This document shows positions 53,967 to 63,317 of a stretch of DNA of 64,000 nucleotides, piece after piece (within the stretch, counting starts at the first letter, position 1; the number at the start of each line of letters is the position of its first letter). The DNA is from Ideonella sp. GTDB taxonomy: Bacteria > Pseudomonadota > Gammaproteobacteria > Burkholderiales > Burkholderiaceae_C. Below the pieces are notes generated by a model. The model searched no databases. It had not been told where the DNA came from and worked only from the letters and a program-made list of their open reading frames with translations. Position numbers and translations under genes: made by a program. Where the stretch lies: contig NZ_JADJDO010000020.1 in the NCBI RefSeq assembly GCF_016702655.1, forward strand, positions 50,639 through 114,638, read 5' to 3'.

Positions 53967-54680
53967 ATGGAAAGCTACCAGGTTCTCGAGTGGAGCCAGT
54001 CGCTGCAGCGGGTCCGGCGGCTACGGCGATCATGTGCTGGTTCCGGATGCGCGTTACGTCCTTCCCTATGGCGCCATCGATCCGCTGACCGCGGCCAGCG
54101 CCGCCTGTTCGGGCCTGACGGCCTACTCGGCGTTGCGAAAGCTCCCGCCAGCGACGCGGGACGACGTGATCGCCCTCATCGGCGCCGGCGGGCTCTTGGC
54201 CGCGCTTGGCTTGGTGCGCCACCTGACTCCCGCACGGGTGGCTGTGATCGACAACAACGATGCCAAGCTCGAGCTGGCACGCCAGCACGCAGACTTGGTG
54301 CTCAACATCTGCGACGAGGATACGGCAGCGGCGCTGCGCGCGTTCGGCGGCGGTGGGGTATTTGGCGTCGTGGACTTCGTGGGCACCGCCCAAACGCTCG
54401 AATGGGGAATGGGCGCTATGCGCAAGGGCGGGACGCTGATCGAGGTGGGCCTGTTCGGGGGAAGCATCTCCCTGTCCGTTCCGCTGCTGCCCATGCGAAA
54501 TCTGAAGTTGGTGGGTCCTATGTCGGATCCTTGGAGGAGTTCATCGAACTGCTGGCGCTGCTTGGCCGCGAGCAGGTCAGGACGGTGCCACTCATTGCAC
54601 GCCCCATGTCGCAGATCAACGAGATCTTCGAGGACATAAGTCACGGTCGGGTGGCCGGACGTGTCGTGGCGCTGGCATGA
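53967..54680 (+). pseudogene. Zinc-type alcohol dehydrogenase remnant with internal deletion and frameshift
   Basis: The gene starts with a typical N terminus (MESYQVLEWSQSLQ) but jumps directly to GGYGDHVLVPDARYVLPYG, which lies beyond residue 120 in full-length relatives. About 110 codons holding the catalytic zinc ligands are missing. The NAD domain follows in another frame (VIALIGAGGLLAALGLVRHL, VDFVGTAQTLEWGMGAM), then a missing G near 54513 shifts it again before GSYVGSLEEFIELL. The C terminus GRVAGRVVALA is normal. The product cannot be an active dehydrogenase. Confidence 0.8.
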
Positions 54681-54725
54681 GGCGAGCACACATGCCATGA
54701 GTGTTGATCAACAGGAGACAAGACC

Positions 54726-55938
54726 GTGAAACTCACATTCCTTCCCACTGCTTTTGCATCCCTGTCAGCTGCCGCCGTGATCGGCTTGGCGGTGGTGTCG
54801 CCAGCCGCCGCCCAACTCGGGCGTCACCGCCACGGAGATCAAATTCGGCCAGACAGTACCCTACAGCGGGCCCGCGTCGGCATTCGCCGGCAACGGCCGG
54901 GTGCAGACGGCGTACTTCAAGATGCTCAACGATCGCGGCGGGATCAACGGGCGCAAGCTCAACCTGATCAGCCTGGACGACGCCTACTCCCCGCCTAAGA
55001 CGCTCGAACAGACGCGCAAGATGGTCGAGCAGGACAACGTGGCGTTCATCTTCGCCACGCTCGGCACCACTCCCAACCGTGCCATTGCCAAGTACCTCAA
55101 CGACCGCAAGGTGCCGCAACTGCTGATCGGCTCGACTGCCTCGGGCTTCGCGGAGCCGCAGAAGTTGCCCTGGACCCTGGGAATCATGCCCACGGGCGAC
55201 ATCGAAGCCCTGCTGTACGGTAAATACATTCTCCAGGAGCGCCCCGACGCCAAGATCGGCGTCCTGTATGCAAACGACGACGTGGGCAAGACCTATCTAG
55301 CGGGGCTGAAGGCCGGCCTGGGCGATAAGGCCAAGACCATGATCGTGGCGGAGCAGTCGTATGAACTGACCGATGCATCCATCGACTCGCAAATCATCTC
55401 CCTGAAAGCCAAGGGCGCGGACGTGCTGTTCAACACGGCACACCCGAAGTTCGTGACGCAGGCCATCCGAAAGGTGAACGACCTGGACTGGAAGCCGCTT
55501 CACATCGTGGTCAACTCGTCGAGCTCCATCGGCATGACGCTGCAGCCGGCGGGGCTGGAAAAGGCTGTCGGAATTGTCTCCGCCCAATACATGAAGGATC
55601 CGACGGATCCGCAGTGGGCGAACGATCCGGCCATGCGCGAATGGCTGGAATTCATGAAGAAGTACGACCCGGATGGCAACACCAAGGACTACATGCTGGT
55701 GCTGGCCACGACGCAGGCGCAAGTGATGACCCAGATCCTGCAGGCCGCGGGCCAGGATCTCTCGCGCGAGAACTTGATGCGCCAAGCGCTCAGCCTAAAG
55801 GACCTGCAGATGCCGCTGCTGCTGCCGGGCATCAAGATCAACACGTCGCAGACGGACTATCAGCCGATCAAGCAGATGCAGATGATGCGGTTTGACGGTA
55901 CGCGCTGGCAGCTGTTCGGCGGTGTCCTTTCGAAGTAA
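54726..55938 (+). pseudogene. livK: LivK-type ABC transporter binding protein, one-base frameshift
   Basis: A GTG start and signal peptide (MKLTFLPTAFASLSAAAVIG to PAAAQ) are followed by an extra G in the GGG at 54821-54823. Removing it gives AQLGVTATEIKFGQTVPYSG and a continuous Peripla_BP_6 protein of 403 residues: NDRGGINGRKLNLISLDDAY, KMVEQDNVAFIFATLGTTPN, SEQ blocks YANDDVGKTYLAGLKAGLGD and ADVLFNTAHPKFVTQAIRKV. It would bind a branched-chain amino acid or an aromatic/short acid, as many LivK homologues do in catabolic clusters. Confidence 0.85.
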
Positions 55939-55959
55939 GTTCTGGACCGGGCTGCTTGA

Positions 55960-56802
55960 ATGTCTGCCGTGAATGTCGTGGTCGACGCACCCGTGCGGCG
56001 CGGCGCGGCTGCATCGCCGCAATCGCCGTTGCTGGAGGTGCAGGGCGTGCACATCTCCTTCGGCGGCATCGTCGCGCTGGACGACGTGTCATTTTCCGTT
56101 CAGTCCGGCTGCATCTGCGGGCTGATCGGGCCCAATGGCGCGGGCAAGACGACGCTATTCAACTGCCTGAGCGGTCTGTACCGGCCGCAGCGTGGAACAC
56201 TGCGCTTCGCGGGCCAGTCGACACTGGATCTGCCGCGACACCACATGGCGAAGCTGGGCATCGGGCGAACCTTTCAGAACCTGGCCCTCTTCGGGAGCAT
56301 GAGCGTTGAGCGCAACGTCTTGGTCGGCGGCTATGCGGCCCACGGCGGCGGATACCTCGCATCGATGCTGGACCTTCCCGGTGCGCGCGAGTCCGAGCGG
56401 GCATTGCGGCACGATTGCAAGGAACTGCTCGCGCTGCTCGATCTGGAAGACGTCGCCGGCGAACGGGTAAGCAACCTGCCCTTCGGCACGCAGAAACGGG
56501 TGGAGTTCGCGCGTGCGCTGGCCTGCCGCCCGCGCCTGCTGCTGCTGGACGAGCCGGCCGCGAGCCTGACGCACGAGGAAGTCGAGGATCTGCGGGCGTT
56601 GATCCTGAAGCTGCAGCGCACGCTGGGGCTGACGGTGCTCTTGGTCGAGCACCACATGGGACTCGTCATGGGCGTGGCCGATCAGGTGGTGGTGCTGAGC
56701 TTCGGACGCAAGATCGCCGATGGACGCGCGGCCGACGTGCGTAGCCACCCGGAGGTGATCCGTGCCTATCTCGGAGGCGATGCGCATGACGCCGCTGCTT
56801 GA
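55960..56802 (+). CDS. livG: LivG-type ABC transporter ATPase
   Basis: A 280-residue ATPase: Walker A GPNGAGKTTLFNCLSGLYRP, the LivG block GIGRTFQNLALFGSMSVERN, signature-region NLPFGTQKRVEFARALACRP, Walker B LLLLDEPAASLTHEE and the switch His in LLVEHHMGLVMGVADQVVVL. It pairs with LivF to drive LivHM. The gene is intact and its end overlaps livF. Confidence 0.92.
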   Translation: MSAVNVVVDAPVRRGAAASPQSPLLEVQGVHISFGGIVALDDVSFSVQSGCICGLIGPNGAGKTTLFNCLSGLYRPQRGTLRFAGQSTLDLPRHHMAKLGIGRTFQNLALFGSMSVERNVLVGGYAAHGGGYLASMLDLPGARESERALRHDCKELLALLDLEDVAGERVSNLPFGTQKRVEFARALACRPRLLLLDEPAASLTHEEVEDLRALILKLQRTLGLTVLLVEHHMGLVMGVADQVVVLSFGRKIADGRAADVRSHPEVIRAYLGGDAHDAAA

Positions 56803-57502
56803 GCTCCAAGGCGTTGGCGCAGCATACGCAAGCCGGCCGGTCTTGTTCGGCGTCGATCTGAAGGTCATGAGCGGCGGCATCACGACCTTGCTCGGCGCGA
56901 ATGGCGCCGGTAAGACGACCACGCTGCGGGCAATCTGCAACCTCATGGTTCGATCCACGGGCCGCATCCGGCTGGCCGGCCAGGCGATTGGCGGGTACGC
57001 CACGGAGCGCATCGCCCGACTGGGCGTGGGCCACGTTCCAGATGGGCGCGGAACCTTCGGGGGCCTGACGGTCGAGGAGAACCTGCGCCTAGGCGCCACC
57101 TCGCGCAGCGACCGCGGCAACATCGAAGCCGATTGCGAGCGGATGTACGGCTACTTTCCGCAGCTGAAGGAGCGGCGGAGGCAGCAGGCGGGCACGCTCA
57201 GCGGTGGCGAGCAGCAGATGCTCGCGGTCTCGCGCGCGCTGATGGGGCGCCCCAGGCTGCTACTGCTCGACGAACCTTCGTTCGGCGTAGCGCCGATCGT
57301 GGTCCGTGCCATTTTCGAGGTAATGAAGAGCATCAACTCGAACGAAGGCGTGAGCATTCTGCTGGTCGAGCAGAACGCCGACCTCGCGCTGTCGTGTGCT
57401 GATCTCGCCTACGTGCTGGAGTCGGGCCGCGTCGTTATGAGCGGCAGCGCGGCCGACATCCGCAACGACGCCGGCGTGCGCCGTGCGTACCTAGGAGATT
57501 GA
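56786..57502 (+). CDS. livF: LivF-type ABC transporter ATPase
   Basis: About 238 residues from ATG 56786 (MTPLLELQGVGAAYASRPVL), chosen because GGAGG lies eight bases upstream. Walker A LGANGAGKTTTLRAICNL, LivF block VGHVPDGRGTFGGLTVEENL, signature TLSGGEQQMLAVSRALMGRP and Walker B LLLLDEPSFGVAPIVV. It overlaps livG by 17 bases and is followed by livH two bases later. Confidence 0.92.
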   Translation: MTPLLELQGVGAAYASRPVLFGVDLKVMSGGITTLLGANGAGKTTTLRAICNLMVRSTGRIRLAGQAIGGYATERIARLGVGHVPDGRGTFGGLTVEENLRLGATSRSDRGNIEADCERMYGYFPQLKERRRQQAGTLSGGEQQMLAVSRALMGRPRLLLLDEPSFGVAPIVVRAIFEVMKSINSNEGVSILLVEQNADLALSCADLAYVLESGRVVMSGSAADIRNDAGVRRAYLGD

Positions 57503-57504
57503 AG

Positions 57505-58380
57505 ATGTTTACTGGCGTCTTGGACCAGCTCATGGCTGGGCTTGCCAACGGAGCAATCTATGCCAGCGTCGCACTCGCCCTGGTAGTGATCTATACATCC
57601 AGGGGTCACATCAATTTCGCGCAAGGCGAGATGGCGCTGTTTTCCACCTATCTAGGCTGGGCCATGATCAGCGCCGGGGCGTCGTACTGGATCGCCTTCG
57701 TGGTGACCGTGGTGGTTTCCATGGCGATCGGCGCGCTGATCGAGCGCCTGCTGATCCGGCGCGTCCAGGACCAGTCCATGCTGGCGCTCATCGTGGTATT
57801 CATCGGCCTCATGATCTTGCTCAACAGCATGGCTGGCTTGCTGTTCGGCTACGAGACGAAGGCAATGGCAAGCCCGTTCGACTCGGCTGTCTGGAATAGA
57901 TCGACTCACATTTCCGCGCATCAGCTGGGCATGGTGGCAGTGCTCGCGCCGATGCTGCTGCTCGTTTACGTGTTCTTCCGCTTCACGTCGCTGGGGCTGC
58001 GCATGCGGGCTGCGGCGCAGAACCCGATCAGCAGCCGGCTCGTGGGTGTGCGGGTCGGCGCCATGCTGTGCCTCGGCTGGGCCATGGCGGCGGGCATCGG
58101 CGCCGTGGCGGGGATGATGATCGCGCCGCTCGTCTACCTGGAGCCCACCATGATGAGCGGCATCATCATTTATGGCTTTGCCGGCGCACTTCTGGGAGGC
58201 ATCTCCAACCCCTGGGGCGCGGTGGCGGGGGGCCTCCTGCTGGGTGTGATCGAGACGCTGAGCGGCGCATACTTGGTGGGGACGGAACTGCGCTTCACCG
58301 TGGCGCTGATCATCATCGTCGCCGTTCTCCTGTTGCGGCCGAACGGCCTCTTCGGCAAGAACGTGGTGGCCCGCGTATGA
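57505..58380 (+). CDS. livH: LivH-type ABC transporter permease
   Basis: A 291-residue permease with about eight helices: QLMAGLANGAIYASVALALV, SRGHINFAQGEMALFSTYLG, RAAAQNPISSRLVGVRVGAM and IIYGFAGALLGGISNPWGAV. It forms the channel with LivM. Its stop overlaps the livM start (ATGA). The gene is intact. Confidence 0.92.
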   Translation: MFTGVLDQLMAGLANGAIYASVALALVVIYTSRGHINFAQGEMALFSTYLGWAMISAGASYWIAFVVTVVVSMAIGALIERLLIRRVQDQSMLALIVVFIGLMILLNSMAGLLFGYETKAMASPFDSAVWNRSTHISAHQLGMVAVLAPMLLLVYVFFRFTSLGLRMRAAAQNPISSRLVGVRVGAMLCLGWAMAAGIGAVAGMMIAPLVYLEPTMMSGIIIYGFAGALLGGISNPWGAVAGGLLLGVIETLSGAYLVGTELRFTVALIIIVAVLLLRPNGLFGKNVVARV

Positions 58381-59393
58381 ATACAGCAACCTCGTCGCAA
58401 GCCGGGCCGATCCGCGCGAAGGCCGTTTCATCTGATCGATCCGGGCGGTCGAAAGGTGGTTTGCTTCTGATCTATGCGCTCATGGTGGCGGTCACGTGCG
58501 GTCTGGCGCCCGGCTATGCGCTCTTTCAGGGCACACAGTTGTTGATCTACGTGGTTGCGATCATCGGCCTGAACCTCCTGGTCGGCTTCAACGGCCAGTT
58601 GTCTCTGGGGCATGGGGCGTTCTATGCCATCGGGGCCTACAGCGCAGCCATGCTTACCCATTACTTCGGCTTGCCGCTCGTACTGGCCGTAGCGTCGGCC
58701 GGCGGGTTGTAGCGGTCGTGGGGTTTTGTTTGGCTTTCGGCCATCGGCTTGCGGGACACTACTTGGCGCTGGCGACGTCGCGCTTAGCGTAGCCACGCCC
58801 CAACTGCTCAAGCATCGCAGTATTGAGGAATGGACGGGCGGTGCGCGAGGGCTGGTCGTCGAACGCGCGGGCCCACTTTCGGCTTCCGTGGAACTCCGAC
58901 CAGTGGCTTTTCCTGGTGAGCGCCGCGATTGCGGCGGTGATGTTCGTGCGGGCCTACAACCTCGTGCACAGCCGGGTCGGCCGAGCTCTGGAGGCGATCC
59001 GGGACCAGCCGATAGCAGCGGTGACTATGGGCATACCGACGACCTTTCATCGGGCCGCCGTGTTTGGGCTGAGCACCCTGTATGTCGGGGTGGCCGGAGC
59101 CATGGCCGCCATGCTGACGCAGTTTGTCTCGCCGGATAGCTACACCCTGTCCTTGTCTATCGTTGCTGGTCGGCGTGGTACTGGGTGGCACTGCCCGATT
59201 GTCCGGCGCTGTATGGGGTGCGCTGTTCATCCTTCTGGCCCCCAATGCGTTGGAGCATGTGTCGAAGTCTGCACCGGGGGCACTCTATGGCGCGCTGCTC
59301 ATCCTGGTGATTCTGCTCATGCCCGGCGGCGCTGCCGGTGCGCTAGCCCAACTTCGCGCCCGCTGCGCCCGCTGGGCTGCGCGTCGCTCCTGA
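58377..59393 (+). pseudogene. livM: LivM-type permease, multiple frameshifts
   Basis: The start is normal (LIYVVAIIGLNLLVGFNGQL, SLGHGAFYAIGAYSAAMLTH), but the frame ends at TAG 58710. Homology then moves between frames: RLAGHYLALAT, VATPQLLKHRSIEEWTGGAR, WLFLVSAAIAAVMFVRAYNL to MLTQFVSPDSYTLSLSI, and LVGVVLGGTARLSGAVWGAL with ILLMPGGAAG. At least four separate shifts lie between about 58700 and 59165. The gene is not functional as read, so the transporter would lack one permease. Confidence 0.85.
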
Positions 59394-59574
59394 GGACATG
59401 GTCAAGATTACAGTAGTTCTCATTTCAAGGAGCACATAAATCAGATATTTGTTTACAGTATCTTGTTTTAGTTCAGCGCGCTGGATGGCGACGACCGGAT
59501 GTGCTGCTTGCATCCATACCTGTCGCGTGTAGTTAATTCTTCTTAACTGTACCTTGGAACAACCGGAGATTCAA
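59394..59574. other. Composition boundary
   Basis: Just after livM the sequence becomes AT-rich (ATAAATCAGATATTTGTTTA, then TTAATTCTTCTTAACTG) and downstream genes use A/T-ending codons more often than any gene to the left. There is no gene in this gap. It looks like the junction between two DNA segments of different origin. Confidence 0.55.
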
Positions 59575-61235
59575 ATGGCAGATGCATCCTACGACGCAAT
59601 CGTTATCGGTGGGGGCCACCATGGGACCATCATTTCTTGTTATCTCGCGAAGGCTGGCTTGCGAGTAGCTGTATTGGAAGCCCATACGCATCTCGGTGGT
59701 GGGGCGGTGAGCGAAGAAGGGCCGTTACCAGGTTATCGGCAGAATCCGCATGCGCACTTCACAACCTTCTTCAAACATCCGGCCTATACGGACTTCAATC
59801 TTCGTGACGAAGGGTTGGAATATCTCGCTCTCGAGCAGCACGAGGGAATCGTCTTTGATGACGGTTCAAGCCTCCTTGGCTACTGTGCTCACCGGGCAAC
59901 GGATGGCGATCCGAATACAAACAGGACCGAGGAGGCACCCGATAACGTACAAAGAACCTATGACCAGATCAGAGCTTTTTCACAACGTGACGCAGATACC
60001 TACCTGCGCCTGCTTGACGCGTATCGAAAGTATTGGAAAAAAGCTGCCACCGAATATCATTTCAATCCGCCGACGCCGTGGGGCACTTCGGACCCGCTGG
60101 AATCTCTTCTCGGCATCGCAGACAGCGGGCTCGAGCCGGTTCATCAGTTCATGTCAGTGCGCCAGATTGCATACGACTTCTTCGAGAGTCCGGAAATGCG
60201 CACGCTATTCATGCGGGCAGTACCGACCTCGACTGGGTTATTTGCGGATGATCCATTCGGGCTGCAAAACATGGTATGGGTTCTACCGACTGTGCTGTCT
60301 TTCGAGGCAGCCGTTATCCCCAAGGGCGGTACCCAGATGATTACCGACGCCTTGGTGAAGGCGGGCAAGAAGCTCGGCGTCGAGTATTTCACGGGTCATG
60401 AGGTAGATGAGATCCTAGTCGAGAACGGGAATGCGACGGGCGTGAAACTCGCCCGGGGAGGCGTCATTCGTGCATCACTTGTAGTTTCCGACCTGGGTGT
60501 ACCGCAAACCTGTCTTCGGTTGCTGCGCAATAATCCGCTCGGTGAGAAGTTAGTGCATCGGATTAAGAACATCCTACGATCGTGGGATAAATGTGGGGTA
60601 ACGTGGCGGTACACGAACTGCCAAGTTATACCGCGGAAAAGGTAACCCGGCACCAACACGCAGCCACGGATGTATTTCGGTCCAAAGGATCCAGAATACC
60701 TGGCAAGCCGCTATCAGCACGAGATGTTTCTGCTCGGTTTTCCGCAGCAATCTTATATCCTTACAGCGCCCGACAGTATCTGGGATTCGACGCGCGCACC
60801 GGAAGGCAAGCACAACATCCTCGTTGAAGAGTTCGTAGCGCCGGTACGGCTGTTTTCGGCGACTGACTGGGGTCGGCTCAAGGTGGAATTTACCGATCAC
60901 ATCCTCGAACAATGGCGCAAATACGCTCCGAACATGACGAAAGACAACGTGATCGGTGCGCGGATCATACACCGTATGATGTGCAGGCCGGTAAGCCGGA
61001 CATGATTGAGGGCGGTTGGACGGAAGGATCGATGTTGCCTTCTCAACTTGGTCGGTTCCGACCGTTTCCTGAGCTTTCCGGCTTGCATACCCCAATTAAG
61101 AACCTATATATGTGTTCATCCAACATGCATTCAGGCCCTGCTCTTGGGCGAGGGTCGAGCTATAACGCATATAAGGTAATCGCTCAAGACCATGGTTTGT
61201 TACGCGTTTGGGAGCAGGCCGGACGGGCAGTGTGA
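59575..61235 (+). pseudogene. Phytoene-desaturase-like FAD/NAD(P) oxidoreductase, three frameshifts
   Basis: The N terminus has the dinucleotide fold DAIVIGGGHHGTIISCYLAK followed by AGLRVAVLEAHTHLGGGAVS, as in phytoene desaturase/CrtI-like flavoproteins; PKGGTQMITDALVKAGKKLG is the second CrtI-like block. The frame breaks near 60590 (to GNVAVHELPSYTAEK), near 60660 (to RMYFGPKDPEYLASRYQHEM) and near 60965 (to PYDVQAGKPDMIEGGWTEGS). The final MCSSNMHSGPALGRGSSYNA is the FAD-binding end of the family. Total span about 553 codons. The location before etfBA suggests a dehydrogenase donating electrons to ETF. Confidence 0.8.
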
Positions 61236-61249
61236 GGGAGATGACCATT

Positions 61250-62062
61250 ATGCGTATTGTTGTATGTCTTAAGCAGGTGATCGACCCTCTGACGCCGGCG
61301 TCGACCTTGGTACTCGACAAAGAAGAGAAAAAGGTGAAAGTCGGCACGTCGGCCCCACCGGTAATCAACGGTTTCGACGAGCAGGCGCTCGAGGCGGCAT
61401 TGCGGGTGCGCGAGTCAGTCAAGGACGTCGAGATCGTGTGCGTTGCAGTGAGCGATCGTTTCAACGCCGATGTAATGAAGCGTTCGCTGGCGGTGGGTGC
61501 CGACCAGCTTATCTTGGTGCAGGATCCATCACTTGCGACCTGGAATCCCTACCCAATCGCTGCGGTCCTCGGTGCCGTGATTCGGCAAATTGGCGGAGCC
61601 GATCTCGTCTTGTGTGGGCGTCAGGGGTCTGATTGGGATAACGCCGTGACCCCCTGCATCCTGGCTGATCTGCTTGAACTCCCGATGCTCACCTTGGCCA
61701 AGAGTGTCCGTATAGAGGCTGGGAAACAAGTCTGGATCGAGCGCGTGCTCCCTAACGGATCGATGACTATGTTTGCCGAATTGCCCGCTCTGGTAACCGT
61801 CACCAGCGAACTCGGTGTCCTTCGGATGCCGACCGTCGCCGCACGCCTAGCGACAGCGCGCAAGCAACCACGCGCAATCGCTCTCAGTGAACTTGCTCAC
61901 GTTAGAACAGAGTCGTATGCGCCGAGAGTTGTTGATCTCGCAATTCCTGCTATGGGACGCACCTGCACATTTATTGAGGCTGCAGACGGGCACGAAGCAG
62001 GCTCGCGCCTAGCTGAGACGCTGATAGCGGCAGGGGCGATCCACCTCCATAGGGAGTCTTGA
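61250..62062 (+). CDS. etfB: Electron transfer flavoprotein beta subunit
   Basis: A 270-residue EtfB: MRIVVCLKQVIDPLTPAS, VINGFDEQALEAALRVRESV, DLVLCGRQGSDWDNAVTPCI and LPALVTVTSELGVLRMPTVA. EtfAB accepts electrons from dehydrogenases and passes them to a membrane oxidoreductase. ATG 61250 is preferred to ATG 61241 because GGGAG lies at a proper distance. GC content is lower than in the rest of the window. Confidence 0.92.
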   Translation: MRIVVCLKQVIDPLTPASTLVLDKEEKKVKVGTSAPPVINGFDEQALEAALRVRESVKDVEIVCVAVSDRFNADVMKRSLAVGADQLILVQDPSLATWNPYPIAAVLGAVIRQIGGADLVLCGRQGSDWDNAVTPCILADLLELPMLTLAKSVRIEAGKQVWIERVLPNGSMTMFAELPALVTVTSELGVLRMPTVAARLATARKQPRAIALSELAHVRTESYAPRVVDLAIPAMGRTCTFIEAADGHEAGSRLAETLIAAGAIHLHRES

Positions 62063-62064
62063 GT

Positions 62065-63048
62065 ATGAAGAATATCCTCGTCCTAGCCGAAATCGAAGGC
62101 AACGAGTTGCGACCAGAGTTCTGGGAATTGGCAACAGTCGCGAAGTCCCTGTCCGCATCGACGTCTTGTGGTATTGATGTCGCTGTAATCGGTGCCAAAG
62201 TCGACGCTGCATTGGAGCAGATAGCCAAGATCGACGCGCGCACCGTGCACGTGCTGGAAGACGATCGCTTGGCGGATCCCTGGCCCGAAGCCCATGCAGC
62301 CGCGTTGGTTCAGTTGTGCCGCGAACTCACGCCGCAAATAGCGATCTTGCCGCGCACGGTACTCGGGGCCGAGATGGCGGTTCGCTTGGCGGTTCATAAC
62401 CGCTGGCAGTTGTTGCAAGACGTTACGCAAGTCGAAGTCACCTCGGAGGGCAGCCTGAAGGCCGTGCGCCCGGTTTCGGGCGGAGCAGTCATGGCTACCG
62501 TGCATGCTGGAGCCGGACCTTGTGTCGTGGTTCCGCGCCCGCGTGCTTTCGCTCCATCGGCCGCCGCGAGCGGGGACGCATGCACTGTCGTGCGCCATAC
62601 GTTCGAGCCCCCACCATTGCGGACTACCTGCGGAGAGGTCAAGCGCGTCGCGATCGAAGGCATGAGTGTCGATCGGGCGCGAGTCGTCATTTCCGGGGGA
62701 GGGGGGCTTGGCGGCCCTGAGCCCTTCGCTTTGCTGCGTCAAATTGCCGATCTCATTGGAGGGGCGGTCGGTGCATCGCGTGTCGCGGTCGATTCCGGCT
62801 GGGTGCCGCCAGCTCTTCAGGTCGGACTGACGGGCAAGACAATTGCTCCCGACGTGTATGTTGCCGTCGGTATTTCAGGTGCGATTCAACACCTGGTCGG
62901 TTGTTCGTCTTCACCCCTGATCGTTGCAGTCAACAGCGAAAAATCGGCACCAATCTTCGGTATCTCCAATTACGGTGTTGTGGGCGACTGGAAGGAAGTC
63001 ATGCCGGCATTCCTTGAGAGACTTTTGATGGAACAGAGGGTTTCGTGA
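62065..63048 (+). CDS. etfA: Electron transfer flavoprotein alpha subunit
   Basis: A 327-residue EtfA. The N-terminal domain (KNILVLAEIEGNELRPEFWE) is followed by the FAD domain: VISGGGGLGGPEPFALLRQI, VGASRVAVDSGWVPPALQVG, LTGKTIAPDVYVAVGISGAI and IVAVNSEKSAPIFGISNYGV. It binds the FAD that donates to the quinone oxidoreductase. It starts two bases after etfB, and its stop overlaps a GTG (63045) opening a small frame. Confidence 0.93.
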   Translation: MKNILVLAEIEGNELRPEFWELATVAKSLSASTSCGIDVAVIGAKVDAALEQIAKIDARTVHVLEDDRLADPWPEAHAAALVQLCRELTPQIAILPRTVLGAEMAVRLAVHNRWQLLQDVTQVEVTSEGSLKAVRPVSGGAVMATVHAGAGPCVVVPRPRAFAPSAAASGDACTVVRHTFEPPPLRTTCGEVKRVAIEGMSVDRARVVISGGGGLGGPEPFALLRQIADLIGGAVGASRVAVDSGWVPPALQVGLTGKTIAPDVYVAVGISGAIQHLVGCSSSPLIVAVNSEKSAPIFGISNYGVVGDWKEVMPAFLERLLMEQRVS

Positions 63049-63317
63049 AGCTTCGCTGGAAGTGCGGTGATTGGCCGCAAATGTCGCATCACAGCGCGTT
63101 TCTAGCGACGTTTATCCCTCGTCCGCCACAGTCGCGGAGAGCCTGCTTATCCAAACCAGATTTCCAGGTTGCACCCTGCACGCTGGCTGATGCGCCACGC
63201 TTTGACTTGGCGCCGATCTTGCGTTTCAAGAGCCGCCTCATCTCTCGATTATTCAAGGCTCGATTCCACTATCGACGCTTCAGAGAGGAAATTTGGAGCG
63301 TACCTCATGTCAGTTGA
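63045..63317 (+). CDS. Possible small protein between etfA and the membrane oxidoreductase gene
   Basis: A 90-codon frame begins at GTG 63045, overlapping the etfA stop, and ends inside the start of the next gene (63307). The product is basic (VKLRWKCGDWPQMSHHS... to ...FKARFHYRRFREEIW) with two cysteines and no membrane segment, and resembles nothing I recognise. The double overlap fits translational coupling, but the frame could equally be a degraded gene fragment in a 258-base gap. Confidence 0.3.
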   Translation: MKLRWKCGDWPQMSHHSAFLATFIPRPPQSRRACLSKPDFQVAPCTLADAPRFDLAPILRFKSRLISRLFKARFHYRRFREEIWSVPHVS

